From Datura wrightii (lineage: Eukaryota; Streptophyta; Magnoliopsida; Solanales; Solanaceae), in contig JASDFA010000008.1 in assembly GCA_035772735.1 (NCBI GenBank), positions 7,856,501 through 7,920,500 on the forward strand: DNA of 64,000 nt, given 5' to 3'. The notes under the pieces were generated by a model. That model searched no databases. It worked only from the letters and a program-made list of their open reading frames with translations, and was not told the DNA's origin. Shown in pieces: positions 11,643 to 23,399 of this stretch (within the stretch, counting starts at the first letter, position 1; every line of letters starts with the position of its first letter). The translations under genes were made by a program, and so were the position numbers.

Positions 11643-12905
11643 CTATTTCCTTGGATTCCTTTGTGACTCATTCAGCATTTGTGCCACCTCATAAGCATCT
11701 CTATCTCCAAAATGATTGGAGTTCATTAACACTCTTTTCAATGGGTCTTGAGATTCAACAATCTGATGAATTTCTTCTTGATCAACCACACTGATTGCTG
11801 AAAGCTCCTCATGTATGGCCGGCAGCCTCATGGCCTTAAACTCATCAAATACCTCAACTTTGTCCTGTGCCCGCATGGTTAGCTACCCTGCAGCTACATC
11901 AATGAGCGCTTTCCCAGTTGCTAAGAAAGCACGTCCCAAAATAAATGGGACTTCAGCGTCTGGCTCAAAATCTAGCACGACGAAATCTACCGGAAAGATA
12001 AGGGAGCCCACTTGCACCAACACATCCTCCACAATGCCATCAGGTCTGGCTAAGGAACGATCCGCTAGTTGCAATATCACTGTTGTTGGTCTAGGACTCC
12101 CTAGACCCAACTTCTTGAATACCGATGTCGGCATCAAGTTAATGCTCGCTTCCAAATCACATAATCCGCGAGCTTGGATACTCTGCCCAATTGTAATTTG
12201 TCTTGTAAAGCTCCCAGGGTCCTTGATCTTTGTGGGCAACCTGCTTTGTATCCGGGAAGTGCATTCCTCCGTAAGAGCCACCGTAGCATACTCAGTCAAC
12301 CGACTTTTGTTCGCCACGAAGTCCTTAATATACTTTGCGTACTTCGACACTCCCTGCAAAACATCAATAAGAGGTAAGTTAATATGTACCTGTTTCAGCA
12401 CCTCCATGAATTTCTTGAAACACGCCTCCTCCTTGTGTTTCTTTAATCTTTGAGGGAACGGGGGTGGTGGTCTCTCTAGTTCAGCCTCCTTTTTCTTCCC
12501 CCTCTCTTCACTTTGCTCCCTCTCACTTTCTGCTGCTCCCGACTGTTGAGGTGGTCTTTCTGGTTCCACCTCTTTAAGCTGCAAGCCACTCCTTGTGGTC
12601 ACTACATTCACCTGCTTGGGGTTGGGATCCGTGTCGCTCGGGAGTCCTCCTCTAGGCTTGGTGTTTTGGGCTCCAGCAAATTGCCCAAATTGATACTCCA
12701 GTGCCTTGGTAGCTAACTGGTTGTTCTTTACCTCGGCTGCCGATTTCACATAGTCAGCCTGCAATTGAGCTTGGTTAGCTATCATTGTCTTGAACATCTC
12801 CTCAATGCTGGGTGATGGTGGTGGAGGAGTTGCATTGTTGCTTCTATATTGTGCCTGATAGTTCTGCTGTCCTCCTTGATTCCTCTGCGCCCCCTGACTC
12901 GAACT
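11643..12905 (-). pseudogene. H protease region, in frame with gag
   Basis: It continues the gag frame after a TAA at 12906-12908. A proline/glutamine/glutamate-rich linker comes first (VVTTRSGLQLKEVEPERPPQ and after), then the Athila-type aspartic protease: VHINLPLIDVLQGV, KYAKYIKDFVANK, LCDLEASINLMPTSVFKKLGLG, and VPFILGRAFLATGKALIDVAAG. The active-site motif reads Asp-Leu-Glu-Ala, where the second copy at 9748-10530 has Asp-Leu-Gly-Ala, so this copy should be inactive. A TAG at 11883-11885 replaces the Gln (CAG) present in the second copy, after which the frame runs on to 11643. Gag and protease were therefore one polyprotein frame with two later nonsense mutations. Confidence 0.82.
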
Positions 12906-14033
12906 TTACCCTTGATGGTTATTGCTACCCCAAGAGAAATTCGGCTGATTTCTCCAGTTGGAATTGTAGTTGTTGCCATACTGTAGATGGTTGTTTCTCT
13001 GTACATTTCCCACAAAGTTCATTGAATCAGGATTTGCTCCACAACACTCAGCTGAGTGTTCACTACTCCCGCATACTTCACACCAAATATGCTGCACTAC
13101 ATTCACTAGGGCTTGAGATTGGTTCATGCTCATGTTACTGAAGTGGGTGTTGAGTTGATTCTGTAAAGTAGCTATCTGTGTAGCAATAGCTGTGAAACCA
13201 TCCACTTCTAACACTCCCGCTGCTTTACTCGTTCCTCCTCTTAACGAGTCCGCATTCCACTCCGGATTTCCCTGTGAAATATGATTCAACAAGGTATACA
13301 GCTCCTCATAAGTTTTCTCCAATGCTTGCCCCCCAACTGTTGAGTCTAGCAAGATTTTTGTGTGGGGTTCCAAACCCTCTATGAAAGTATGCACTAGCAC
13401 TTCATTGGATTGGTGATGATGAGGACAATCCTGTAACATAGATTTGAATCTCTCCCATGCTTGATACAGATTCTCTCCCTCTCTCTGTTTAAAACTTAGA
13501 ATTTGACTTCTAAGTCTTGCTGTTTTACCGGATGGAAAAAAACGTATCAAGAATTTCCTTGCAAGATCATCCCACGTAGTAATAGAATTAGGTGGCTCAG
13601 CTTTCAACCACCTCTTGGCTTCTCCCAAAAGTGAAAATGGGAACAATGTAAGCCTGACATAATCAGATGACACTCCCGCGGGGATGTAAGTGTCACTTAT
13701 CTCCAAGAAATTTTGGAGATGTTGCTGTGGATCCTCATGAGGGAGACCTGTGAACTGTTCGCTGGTGTGCAGCAATTGCACCATGTTCTGCTTAAGCTCG
13801 AACCTCCCTCCTGGCTCAGGTTTGCGGATGCTAGATGTGACATTATTAGCATGTGGGATTGCCACCTCGCGAACTGGCCTAGCTGCCATGTCATCGGGCA
13901 CTAACATTGCCCGTATAACTGGTGGATTCTGTTGTTGCTCCATAATTATTTGTCTGAGCAACTGCAACTTTTTCTCTAGAGCTTCCCTCTTTTGACGATG
14001 AAATTGTCTTTCCGGCTCTAAATATGAGTCCAC
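12906..14033 (-). pseudogene. H gag (capsid-nucleocapsid)
   Basis: A 375-codon frame starting MDSYLEPERQ. A basic, coiled-coil-like N-terminus (9-35) is followed by the retrotransposon gag capsid domain at about 78-255 (ELKQNMVQLLHTSEQFTG, EAKRWLKAEPPNSITTWDDL, FFPSGKTARLRSQI, YQAWERFKSML). A zinc knuckle at C318-C321-H326-C331 (CX2CX4HX4C) then leads into an Asn/Gln-rich tail. It would coat and package element RNA. The TAA at 12906-12908 cuts it from the protease, which continues in the same frame. The capsid itself looks intact, so this piece might still give a Gag-like protein. The start is about 130 bases 3' of the primer-binding site, as expected for the first ORF. Confidence 0.85.
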
Positions 14034-14158
14034 TAGCTCCTTGTCTCTTGCCAGTGTTCAACAGAAATTAGTATCTGCAAAATACAGGCTAAGACCAAGT
14101 TGTCAACACTAAGAAGAAATAACAAACTAACACTTAAGAAAAATTTACCGATTGCCAG

Positions 14159-14176
14159 TCCCCGGCAACGACGCCA
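14159..14176 (-). promoter_or_regulatory. H primer-binding site, Asp tRNA type
   Basis: The minus strand reads TGGCGTCGTTGCCGGGGA, complementary to the 3' end of plant tRNA-Asp with one change (GTC for GCC). It is separated from the LTR end at 14183 by six bases. Asp-tRNA priming is typical of Athila elements. Confidence 0.85.
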
Positions 14177-14182
14177 AAAACT

Positions 14183-17100
14183 TGTTCGGTGTTTTCACAA
14201 CAACACGCAAGTGCACGTGGTCGAACAAGTAATAAAGTGGCTCAAGTAAGCCAAGTATCGATCCCACAGGGACTGGGCTAGGGTAACAATCTACTCAAGT
14301 GTCAATAAACCTTAACTCTAAAAATGCAGATAACAGTGTTAAGAAAAGTTTGATATTTTGGTTTCTAATTTTATATTAATTATAAAACGAATATACAATT
14401 TGAGTCTGAACTATAAGTATGAGCATGCTGAGGTTAAACGAACATGTAGAGAAATAAATTATCGATACAATTTGATTAATCTTTCTTCCGGTTGCTAGTC
14501 AAGAATTATTGCCTATGGATTAAAACTCTCGTATTTAACCCAACTTAAGAATCTTGAACCTTCCACCTACATTTCTGTGATAAAACAAAATTCATGTTCT
14601 AGCCATATAAAACCGATTCCTTAATTGACTAATACGACTTTCAGGTATATTTCTATCCTGAAGGTAAATCAATTCTCAATTTTCCCAAACTAAGAAAATA
14701 TCATATCCTATCAATTCACAACTTTCCAATTTCTTGCTCTCTCGAGTGAAATCAGACTTTTTAGATTTACATGTTATACCCCGTAGGATTTCCAGCACCT
14801 AGATGACCTATTCGCACATTGGTTAAGCGTATTTGAAGGCCATACGTGCTAAAGAAAGGCCCGGGAAAAAGATCGGACGAGAAACCTGTCGAACCATCGC
14901 GGAAGGAGCCGAGGCAGAGCCCCTCCGCGATGGCAATGTGTCACGGAGGTGGAGCCTCCGCGTTGGCTCCGTGACACGTTGGCCTTGTCCAGGCCCAAGT
15001 AAATAAAGCCCCACTTCGGTTTCAATTCATTTAAACTTATAAATTTCCAGTGAAACAGAGAGGAAAAACCAGAGGAGAGAAAAGAACGAAGGGGGTAATA
15101 TAATTTCGTCCGATTACGCTGCCAAACGTTGTCCAAACTCAAATAAACCTCAGATACCGAGGTATTTAGCAGCAGAGAGCATTCCTACGGATTTAGTTTC
15201 GTGAAATACGGCCAACGAATCATCGAGCTACCTAGCTAAGGTCAGTAGAATTGCTCCAAACTAATGTCTATGTGTTTCTAGCTGTGAAGTGAGTATTTCT
15301 CCCTTCTGGACTTCTGCAAAATAGCGAGTTTTCGACCGTCTTTCGATAGGCCTAAGTCTAGGCTATAATTATATCGAAAGTAATGTCGTTCCTCAGAATA
15401 AAGTTGTATTTAGTACTGATTGATATATATATGAATGCAGTTGGGAGGAATAGCTGAAATACTGACCAAGCTACGCCAGTTAGTCGGGAAATCAGAAGCG
15501 AAGGTATGTAAAGTTAGTTTCCTCGGCAAGTTAGTAAGCTCGGTATAGCAAAGTAATTTAAAGGCTAGTAGAATATTCAGAAGTCATGTGTTATGTTTAT
15601 TACGAATGTTGGTACGATATTAGAAGCATCATGTTATGATTAGCGCGAGACTTGCTAGCACGATATAGATTCTAATATAAGTGTTAGGAACTGCATAACA
15701 TGCTCAGTATGTGATGTAATACAGAATGTTAGGATATTATCGTATTCAGTTGAAACCCAGTAAAACAATGTAATATCTGTAAGGCATCTCAGAAGTAGAA
15801 TGATAGGTTAAAATGAAGTTTAGAAAGCATGTCAGAAATAGTAAATCATGTTATTACAGGAACTCAGTATACAACACAGTATGGCAGAAGATTATATTTA
15901 TACATATATACTATTATCAGTCTCAGCATGTATTAAGTACGTATACATTACCATTACTAGTTCAGTACACAGTATGTACGGATACTTTACTACTATTAGC
16001 TTCAGTATGTGGGATATGCAAATAGTATTACTAGTTGAGACCGTTGTATTGTTTTGGGGTTGGATTACCTAGCATCCATGACCGCCCTAGGGTTGATAAC
16101 TGTATCGACTCGTCCGCCAGAGGACGAGGATACGTCGCTCTACAGAGTGGCATGCCGTCCCACAGGGGACGAAGATGGGATGCTAGTTTTCCCCATATTG
16201 TGCCTTGGTAGGCCCTTACACACCCCTGTCGAGCGGATACGCCCGGGTGTTGATTCAGGAGTCCTCCGGACTCAGGTACAGTTATAGTCAGGGGCTCAGC
16301 GAGCCCAAGTGCATACCCAGGGGACCGGCAGGATGCTTATAGCTATTATAGGAGATGGGATGACCGGGGTAGGGGTATAGATTTTGTGCTGGTTGTACCT
16401 CCCGGCTTATGGGGGCCGGGTAAGGTTTATGTGTGCTATGTTATGTTATGTTATGTTATGCCATGTCACATTAGATACGAGTAGATCGAAAGTAGAACGA
16501 TACATCTCCAGGTATGAATCCTACTCCTTCCAGTATAGTTAAGAGTAGGCATAGTTTTACATTATCAGACAGTTAATCTTTTCCTTCCTATTTCAGTTTC
16601 ATCAGTTGTATTGTTGTTTTCAGATATTCCTTTCAGTTATTGCTTTACATACTCAGTACCAGCGGTACTGACGCCCGGTGGGGCGCTGCATTACTTGCCT
16701 ACAGGTACCCATAGACGAGGAGGCGATCCCTCGTGATTCCTGTCAGCGATCGAGTATTCAGCTCCTGTCATCCGGAGACTGAATTCCAGAGGTGTATTTC
16801 GTTTTCTTTTGTTGTACAGTATGGGTAGGTCGGGGCCCTGTCCCGATCATTTCTATTGTTATTCCTAAAGGCTTGCAGTCTGTATATATTTCCCTGTGGT
16901 CAGTTGAGCTGGTCGTGTGAGGCCGTGCAGTTGTATAGCTGTTAGTACTTTTACTTCTTTTATGTTGGCCGTGTGGGGCCATAGCTTGACAGTAGTGGTG
17001 ACCTTGCCGGTCACGTAGCCTTCTAGTATTTCATTGTTGAGTTGCAGATAGCTAGACAGCATGGTGGCCTTGTCGGCCCGCATAGGTTTTCCTATAGTAG

Positions 17101-18136
17101 TATGTTTCTGGTTAGCTGTCATTACAGGTACAGGTGGCTATAGGCCAATGGGCCGGGGGCTGTGTTTACAGCCGTTATATAGTCCTTTGTTTCCAGAAAT
17201 GTGAGTTAGAGCCAGCCAGGCACCAGATGTGCTTAGGCTCACGAGATAGCAGTCTAGGTCCTACTAGGGCACCAGGTGCCAGTCATACCCCCCAAGGCGG
17301 GGCATGACAATACATTAACATTGGCCACGCATTAATGCAGTAAGAACAAGAATCAATAAAACAACCATGAAAGAAAAGATGAAAAAACCAATTTATCAAT
17401 AATCACATTTCAATACAATTGTTCTTAACCTCAGCAAGAAGAGGATTTAGCCACTCATTTGTGGATTAAACATCGTTAAATGAGTGTAAATCATACAAGC
17501 AATTCAAATCAAGAAGAAGGAGATAGAGAAAAACCCTGATATTTTCGTCCCCTCAACTGCCTGTAACCCACGTTCTTGCTCCACCAAGTCAGAATAATTA
17601 AAAATGAACCTAAGTGTTCTATTTATACTAGGGGAAATTTTTCCCGGAATAACAAGCAACGTGTCACGGAGTGCATCGCGGAGCACTGCCTCCATGACAC
17701 GCCACTGACGCGGACCCTTACTGGAATTTGATCGTCCAGGTATTAAGGCCCAACGTGGCACGACGTGCAACGCGGGGCTAGGCCAACGTGCCACGGCCCC
17801 AACGCGCACCTTCACTGGAATTTGGCAAAAATTTCATATCTAGGCAGAAGGCATCCGCGATGGCAGCGTGACACGGCTCCATCGCGGAGCCCCTTTAATT
17901 CGTGCCTTCAAGTGTTTTTTCCCTTGCTAGCGTCCGAGTCCAACCCCGATTTCTCCCAACATGCATTTTAGCTTCCCAAAATTATATTTCACCTGTAAAA
18001 CAACGCTAATCATGTTGGTTAGTATAAATTTACATTTTATTACAAATCACATGAGAATGTATACACATCGATAGATAAACAAGGCTAAAATGACACATTT
18101 GAGTATCACTTGGGCATATAAATTTGCCCAAGATCA
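14183..18136 (-). repeat. element H 5' LTR, split by a solo LTR
   Basis: LTR halves at 14183-14771 and 17310-18136 align to the 3' LTR at 4036-5450. The GC-rich word block is at about 17655-17900 and the TATA box (TATAAATAG on the minus strand) at 17619-17627. The solo LTR sits between the TATA box and the LTR 3' end, so any transcript from this promoter would have to read through 2.5 kb of foreign LTR in the opposite orientation. Confidence 0.85.
14772..17309 (+). mobile_element. solo LTR of the element B family
   Basis: It starts TGTTATACCCCGTAGGATTT and ends GGCGGGGCATGACA. In opposite orientation it matches the element B LTRs (25367-28131 and 30440-33191) end to end: the GC block at about 14870-14985, 'ctaagtctaggctata' near 15350-15370, the CATGACCGCCC...GAGGACGAGGATACGTCGCTC stretch near 16080-16140, and the tail CACCAGGTGCCAGTCATACC. 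The flanking five bases are TTACA and ATACA, a near-match target duplication inside the H LTR. There is no internal sequence, so it is a product of LTR-LTR recombination. A short ATGTT tandem run lies at 16434-16460. ORFs inside it are LTR text. Confidence 0.88.
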
Positions 18137-19078
18137 CCCACCGCCTAGGAGGGTAGTGAAGCATGAGGTTAATCCAAGTGGCGTATTGAGAACTCGCCAC
18201 TTGACACTTTCACAACAAAAATATTTTAGATTATTAAATTTATTTAAAATGAGTATTGCTAATAATGAAAAGATTGTGAACATTTATTACAAAGTTACTA
18301 ATTATGGCGTGATATATTTGAATTATCATAGAAGATTAAAATATTTTGTATAATTAGAGACATGATATAATTCTAAATCATTATTTGATTAGCTATTATA
18401 TGATCTATATGGAAAAAAATCACGCCATGATTATAATCATTCTAATATAAAAGATTTCTATAAAATATTATATATATATAGATTCGTTATATATATATAT
18501 ATATATATAATTCAGGCCATAGTTAGAGTCATTCTAATAGAAAAGATTACTACCATATATTCTATATATTTATAAGTTAAATTATACAATTAAAGATTGT
18601 GAAAATTTATTGCTTAGAACTAATTCTGGTATAATATATTTTATTTAAATCAAATACTGCAGAAATAATATTGATTTGATTATTTTCTATAATTAGAGTC
18701 ATAGCAGTATATAATTATTTAATTGACAATTATATGATAGCTTATATTATTAAAAGAAAGATAATGAAGCATGAGGTTAAGCTAAGTAGCGTATAAAGAA
18801 CTCGCCACTTGGTACTGTTACAACAAAAAAATTTTAGATTATTAAATTTATTTAAAATGAATATTACTCTTAATGAAAAGACTGTGAACCTTTATTACAA
18901 AGTCACTAATTATGGCATGATATATTTTAATTATTTAAAATATAAAAGATTAAAATATATTTAGTATTTATTAGAGACATCATATGATTCCAAATCATTA
19001 TTTGATTAGCAATTATATGATCTATATGGAAAAAATCACGCCATAATTATAGTCATTCTAATAGAAAAATTTCTACAA

Positions 19079-19109
<31 letters not shown>

Positions 19110-20889
19110 GAAGCGTTCAAATATAATACGAATCTTTTAAGTCCTTTAAATACAAATCCGTAACTATAATCCTAAAATTACACAAAAATTAAAGACATAT
19201 ATTCATGTTTAATAAATTACAATTAATTAATTAGTATTGTTAAACAAGGAAAGATTGTGAAAAATTATTACAAAGTCACTTATTATGGTAGTGATATATT
19301 TGAATTTAAATCAGATACTACTATGAAAAAATTAATATAATATATAGATTAGAATATTTCCTATAATACATCCATAAGAATATATAATTATTTGATTAAT
19401 AATTAATTTTATATGTATATATAAACTTCACGCCATAGCTAGATCATTCTAATAAAAAAGATTACTACGACATTTTCTATATATTTATAACTTAAATTAT
19501 GTAATTAAAGATTGTGAAAATTTATTACTTAGAACTAATTCTGGTGTGATATACTTGTATTTAAATTAAATACTGCAGAAATAATATTGATTGGTTATAT
19601 CCTATAATTAGAGACATATCAGTATATAATTATTTGATTGACAATTATATGATGTTTATATATTATATATATTATTAAAAGGAGGGTAGTGAAGCATGAT
19701 GTTAAGCCAAATGGCATATTGAAAACTCGCCGCTTGGCACTTTTACAACAAAAAATATTTTAGATTATTAAATTTATATAAAATGAACATTACTAATATT
19801 GTAAAGACAGTGAACATTTATTACAAAATCAATAATTATGGCGTGATATATTTAAGTTACTTAAAAATATAGAAGATAAAAATATTTCGTATAATTAGAG
19901 ACATCATATAATTCTAAATCATTATTCGATTAACAATTATATGATTTATATGGAAAAAAATCACGCCACAATTATAGTCATTCTAATATAAAAAATTTCT
20001 ACGAAATATTTTATGTATATAGATTCGTTCAAATATAATACAAATCTTTTAAATTCTTTATATACAAATTTGTAATTATAGTCCTAAAATTACACAAAAA
20101 TTATAGACATATATTCATATCTAATTAATTATAATCAATTAAATTAGTATTGTTAGACCAGGAAAGATTGTGAAAAATTATTGCAAAGTCACTAATTATG
20201 GTAGTGATATATTTGAATCTAAATCAGATACTATTATGAAAAATTAATATAATATATAGATTAGAATATTTGCTATAATACATCCATAGTAGTATATAAT
20301 TATTTGATTGATAATTATATATATATGAAAAAAATTCACGCCATAGTTAGAGTCATTCTTATAGAAAAGATTACTACAATATATTCTATATATTTATAAC
20401 TTAAATTATATAATAAAAGATTGCCAAAGTTTATTTCTTAGAACTAATTATGGTGTGATATATTTATGTTTAAATCAAATATTGCAGAAATAATATTGAT
20501 AAGATTATTTTCTATAATTAGAGATATAACAGTATATAATTATTTGATTGGCAATTATATGATATATATGAAAGAAAATCACGCAATAATTAGAGTCATT
20601 TTAATAGAAAATATTTCTATGGCATATTATATATATTTATAATTTAAATTATTTAATTAGTATTACTGTACAAGAAAATATTGTGAAAATATAATGTATA
20701 GAGCTAATTATGGCGTGATTTATTAAATTTAAATCAGATACTGCTATAATTTAAATTTAAATCAGAGATGTAGCAATATATAATTATTTGATTAGCAATT
20801 ATATGCTATATATGAAAAAGAATTGCACCATAGTTAGAGTCATTCTAATAGAAAATATTCCTATGTCATATTCTATATATTTATAACTT
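18137..20889. repeat. AT-rich higher-order tandem repeat
   Basis: Three large units start with nearly the same GC-richer sentence (GTGAAGCATGAGGTTAA... then CTCGCCACTTG) at about 18152, 18765 and 19682. Inside them the sentence TTATGGCGTGATATATT recurs at about 18309, 18610 (degenerate), 18915, 19288, 19542, 19842, 20203, 20453 and 20714, spacings of 250-373 bases. The pattern 373/254/300 in the second unit is repeated as 361/250/261 in the third, so the higher-order period is about 925 bases; the first unit lacks one monomer. Each monomer also carries the reverse motif AATCACGCCATAATTA. TA-rich microsatellites interrupt it near 18475-18510 and 19085-19110. I see no coding frame or terminal structure of a known transposon. 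Confidence 0.7.
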
Positions 20890-22274
20890 TGTCATGATCC
20901 AATTGGTCGTGATTGACACCCACACTAATACCCCTCTGGTGGGAGAACCAACGGTTCCCAACATTACCCGAAATAGATTGTTTATAAGAAAACTTTTACC
21001 AAAATAAACGAACTAAATTAATTATCAAGAGCAATCGATTTCAAAACAAACTTCACTACGAATCCCAAGACCTGATTGTCATTGCACTAGATGTCTTCTT
21101 ACAACTTTACGAAATGCTAAGTCTAAAGCATAAAGAAAAGAGGAAAAAAATCAAATGTTTGGAAAAAGAAAGACATCCTCGACAGGAGAGTGGTATTTCC
21201 TCCTTGGTCAGCTCACCGCTCAAACTCCGCTGCTTCTTTATATGTGAGGACGTGAGGAACTTCCTACATTAAGTTCTGCACTCAGAAAAGAAGTGCAAGC
21301 GTAGGGTCAGTACAAAATACGGTACTGGTAGGCATCATCGGCCGACCCCAAATAATAACACATATACACATCAATAACAACACAAGACCAATCTTCAACA
21401 TAAAAAGAACATACCAAATGATTTTAGACACACTAGCTCTACTCAGGAAATAGCCGGCCTGCTCACAGGATTAGGCCGTTCGCTGTAACGGTCAAGTGAC
21501 CATTGCAGCGATCTTGCCACAGCGGAAAAGGGTTCAAGCTGCAACAGTACTGCCTTAGGCAGTAGCTCGACTATGCTGCACTTTCCCAGTTCTTCAGCTC
21601 ATCAGGTTCATCATTCATATATTCCACCAATATCTCTCAAATAAGCACACTCAAGAACAATAATTAACATCATCAAGTATCACTCACGAACCAATATCTC
21701 TCAAATAAGCACACTCAAGAACAATAATTAACATCATCAAGTATCACTCACGAGTTCAATAGGAAATACAGCAAAATCCACTCGTCAAGTTTCGACATTG
21801 TGACAAGTCACACTTAGAACTAAAGACATGTTCTTCAATATCCAAATCACATAACATAACCGTAATTGGCACAATCTCTTAGCACATTTTTCATACACTT
21901 CGTTTGCATATAAGGACAACACCACATAAGTAAGGTGCATAACATGAAAACCAAAGATGACATGACGGGTACACGCCTCCGTCATCTCACCATAAACACT
22001 CAACCACAATCAGTGTACACACATGCCAAAGGGTCTTATTTTTGCCCTTCCAGTCATGACCCGCAGGGGACTCTAGAAATTCATGTACCGTACCGGCATG
22101 GTACCCGCTCCCACTCATATGCTTCGGATGCTCCCCTCAGACACGAGCCACTCAATAATAATATTCGCTTGCCCAGATACTCCCCTCTGGCTCGAGCCTC
22201 TCATTTCAGGAAACAGTTAATATTTAAGCCATTCTCATCCTTTAATCATAACAAGGTGCATTACATAATAGAAA

Positions 22275-22310
<36 letters not shown>

Positions 22311-23360
22311 ATCAATTTATCGGAGTCTACGCTCCATTACCTCACTTGCTCAAATAGAACACTAAGTTCACATGATAGATTCATAACATAAGTTTCATTA
22401 CACATTTCCACATAATCTCAACAACAGATTATATTTACCTCATATCAATATGATAATTTCCATTTATTCACATAAAAACACTAATAACAAGGAATGTTCG
22501 AAGACCAATCAAATATAGTCATTACATAAGCATACAAGTCATTATGTAGGGTCTAACCCTATAACCATAGCCTACCTCGATTTCGGACACGAAGAGTCAA
22601 TTAGTCCACCGGAGCTTTGCTCTTTCTCACAACCTCGGGGTGCTCATAATCTACAACAAACAAAGAATAATTCATTACTCCCTCTTCAAAATAAGGGCTT
22701 TAGAAGATCAAACCCTCCCCTTCAGGTCACTTTTAAAAGTGAACCCCAATTCTACTAAGTTCTAGGTCCCAATTCTCGCATAATCCTTATTCTCAACAAA
22801 AATCTTTGGAGAGTGATCAATACTCCTAATTATCAAGTCTAAACACACCATAGTCTTCCTATATTTCAGCCCTAGTATAACTATCTAGGGTCTTCTCCCT
22901 CCTAAAATTCCACCATTAAAGGTCTTTAAGGATTCTAGAATCAACATTACTCATGTAGAGATAAACAATTGAAAAATCTTACCTTGATGAAGAGGTTCAC
23001 TTCTCTGGAGGGTTTTCCCATTCTTTAAACCTTTCGATCGTGATTTTGAGAATAATGGGGTAAAAACCCATAATTCCCACTTAAAACCCACTTTCTAATT
23101 TTTGTCATCCACTGCAGCGGCTATAGTGTGCTAGAGCGTTTCAGCAGTTACATCCCAAGTTCACCACGGTGGAAAACCGTCACCACTGTCTCGCTGCAGC
23201 GGAAATTCCTCGGCTGCAATAGTTCACTAAACCAGTAACTACCCAAAATTCACTAGTTTCACACTTGGAAAAAAATTTCACAGCCCTTTCTAATACTTCC
23301 CTAGATAGTTCCAGTATTCTAGGCTCTTAACCATCCTATAACAACGTCCGGGTCGTTACA
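20890..23360 (-). repeat. 2.47-kb LTR, probable C 3' LTR
   Basis: Plus-strand text starts TGTCATGATCC and ends GGGTCGTTACA, so the minus-strand LTR reads TGTAACGACCC...GGATCATGACA. It carries a GC word block at 23105-23235 (CTGCAGCGG variants), a 64-bp tandem duplication at 21626-21753 and an AT microsatellite at 22277-22307. A truncated relative in opposite orientation lies at 277-1583. No target duplication is visible: ACTTT lies on the left and the other end is elsewhere or unknown. A solo LTR is the alternative reading. Confidence 0.75.
21626..21753. repeat. 64-bp tandem duplication in the C LTR
   Basis: Two copies (21626-21689 and 21690-21753) starting ACCAATATCTCTC and ending TCACTCACGA; I see no difference between them. 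This is probably a recent replication-slippage duplication. Confidence 0.9.
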
Positions 23361-23399
23361 TCAGATATCAATTAAAACACCATTCATCCCTGAACGGTC

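Larger units (their letters stand above)
4036..18136 (-). mobile_element. element H: Athila-like Ty3/Gypsy retrotransposon
   Basis: LTRs lie at 4036-5450 (3') and 14183-18136 (5', enlarged by a nested solo LTR). The 5' LTR is about 1.41 kb once the insertion is removed, matching the 1415-bp 3' LTR. An Asp-tRNA primer-binding site, gag, protease, RT and an extra ORF lie between them in minus order. The Asp-tRNA primer, the gag type and an extra ORF downstream of pol fit the Athila/Tat branch. RNase H and integrase are missing, and a second protease fragment is fused behind the RT, so the element cannot be autonomous. The bases outside the two LTRs (GGAAG on the left, CCCAC on the right) do not form a target duplication, and the pol gene interrupted at 4035 does not resume at 18137. 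The locus was rearranged after or during insertion. Confidence 0.85.

Noticed and set aside
11815..12453. Plus-strand frames of 212 and 136 residues (also 9875-10285)
   Set aside because: Both are antisense to the two H protease copies and resemble each other only because the protease is duplicated.
18150..18210. Helitron 3' end (hairpin) at the higher-order unit head
   Set aside because: The hairpin is good in unit 1, but no CTRR end or TC start in a suitable place is visible, and the copies are tandem.
22277..22307. AT microsatellite as a boundary or origin
   Set aside because: A plain dinucleotide run inside an LTR; no further structure supports a function.
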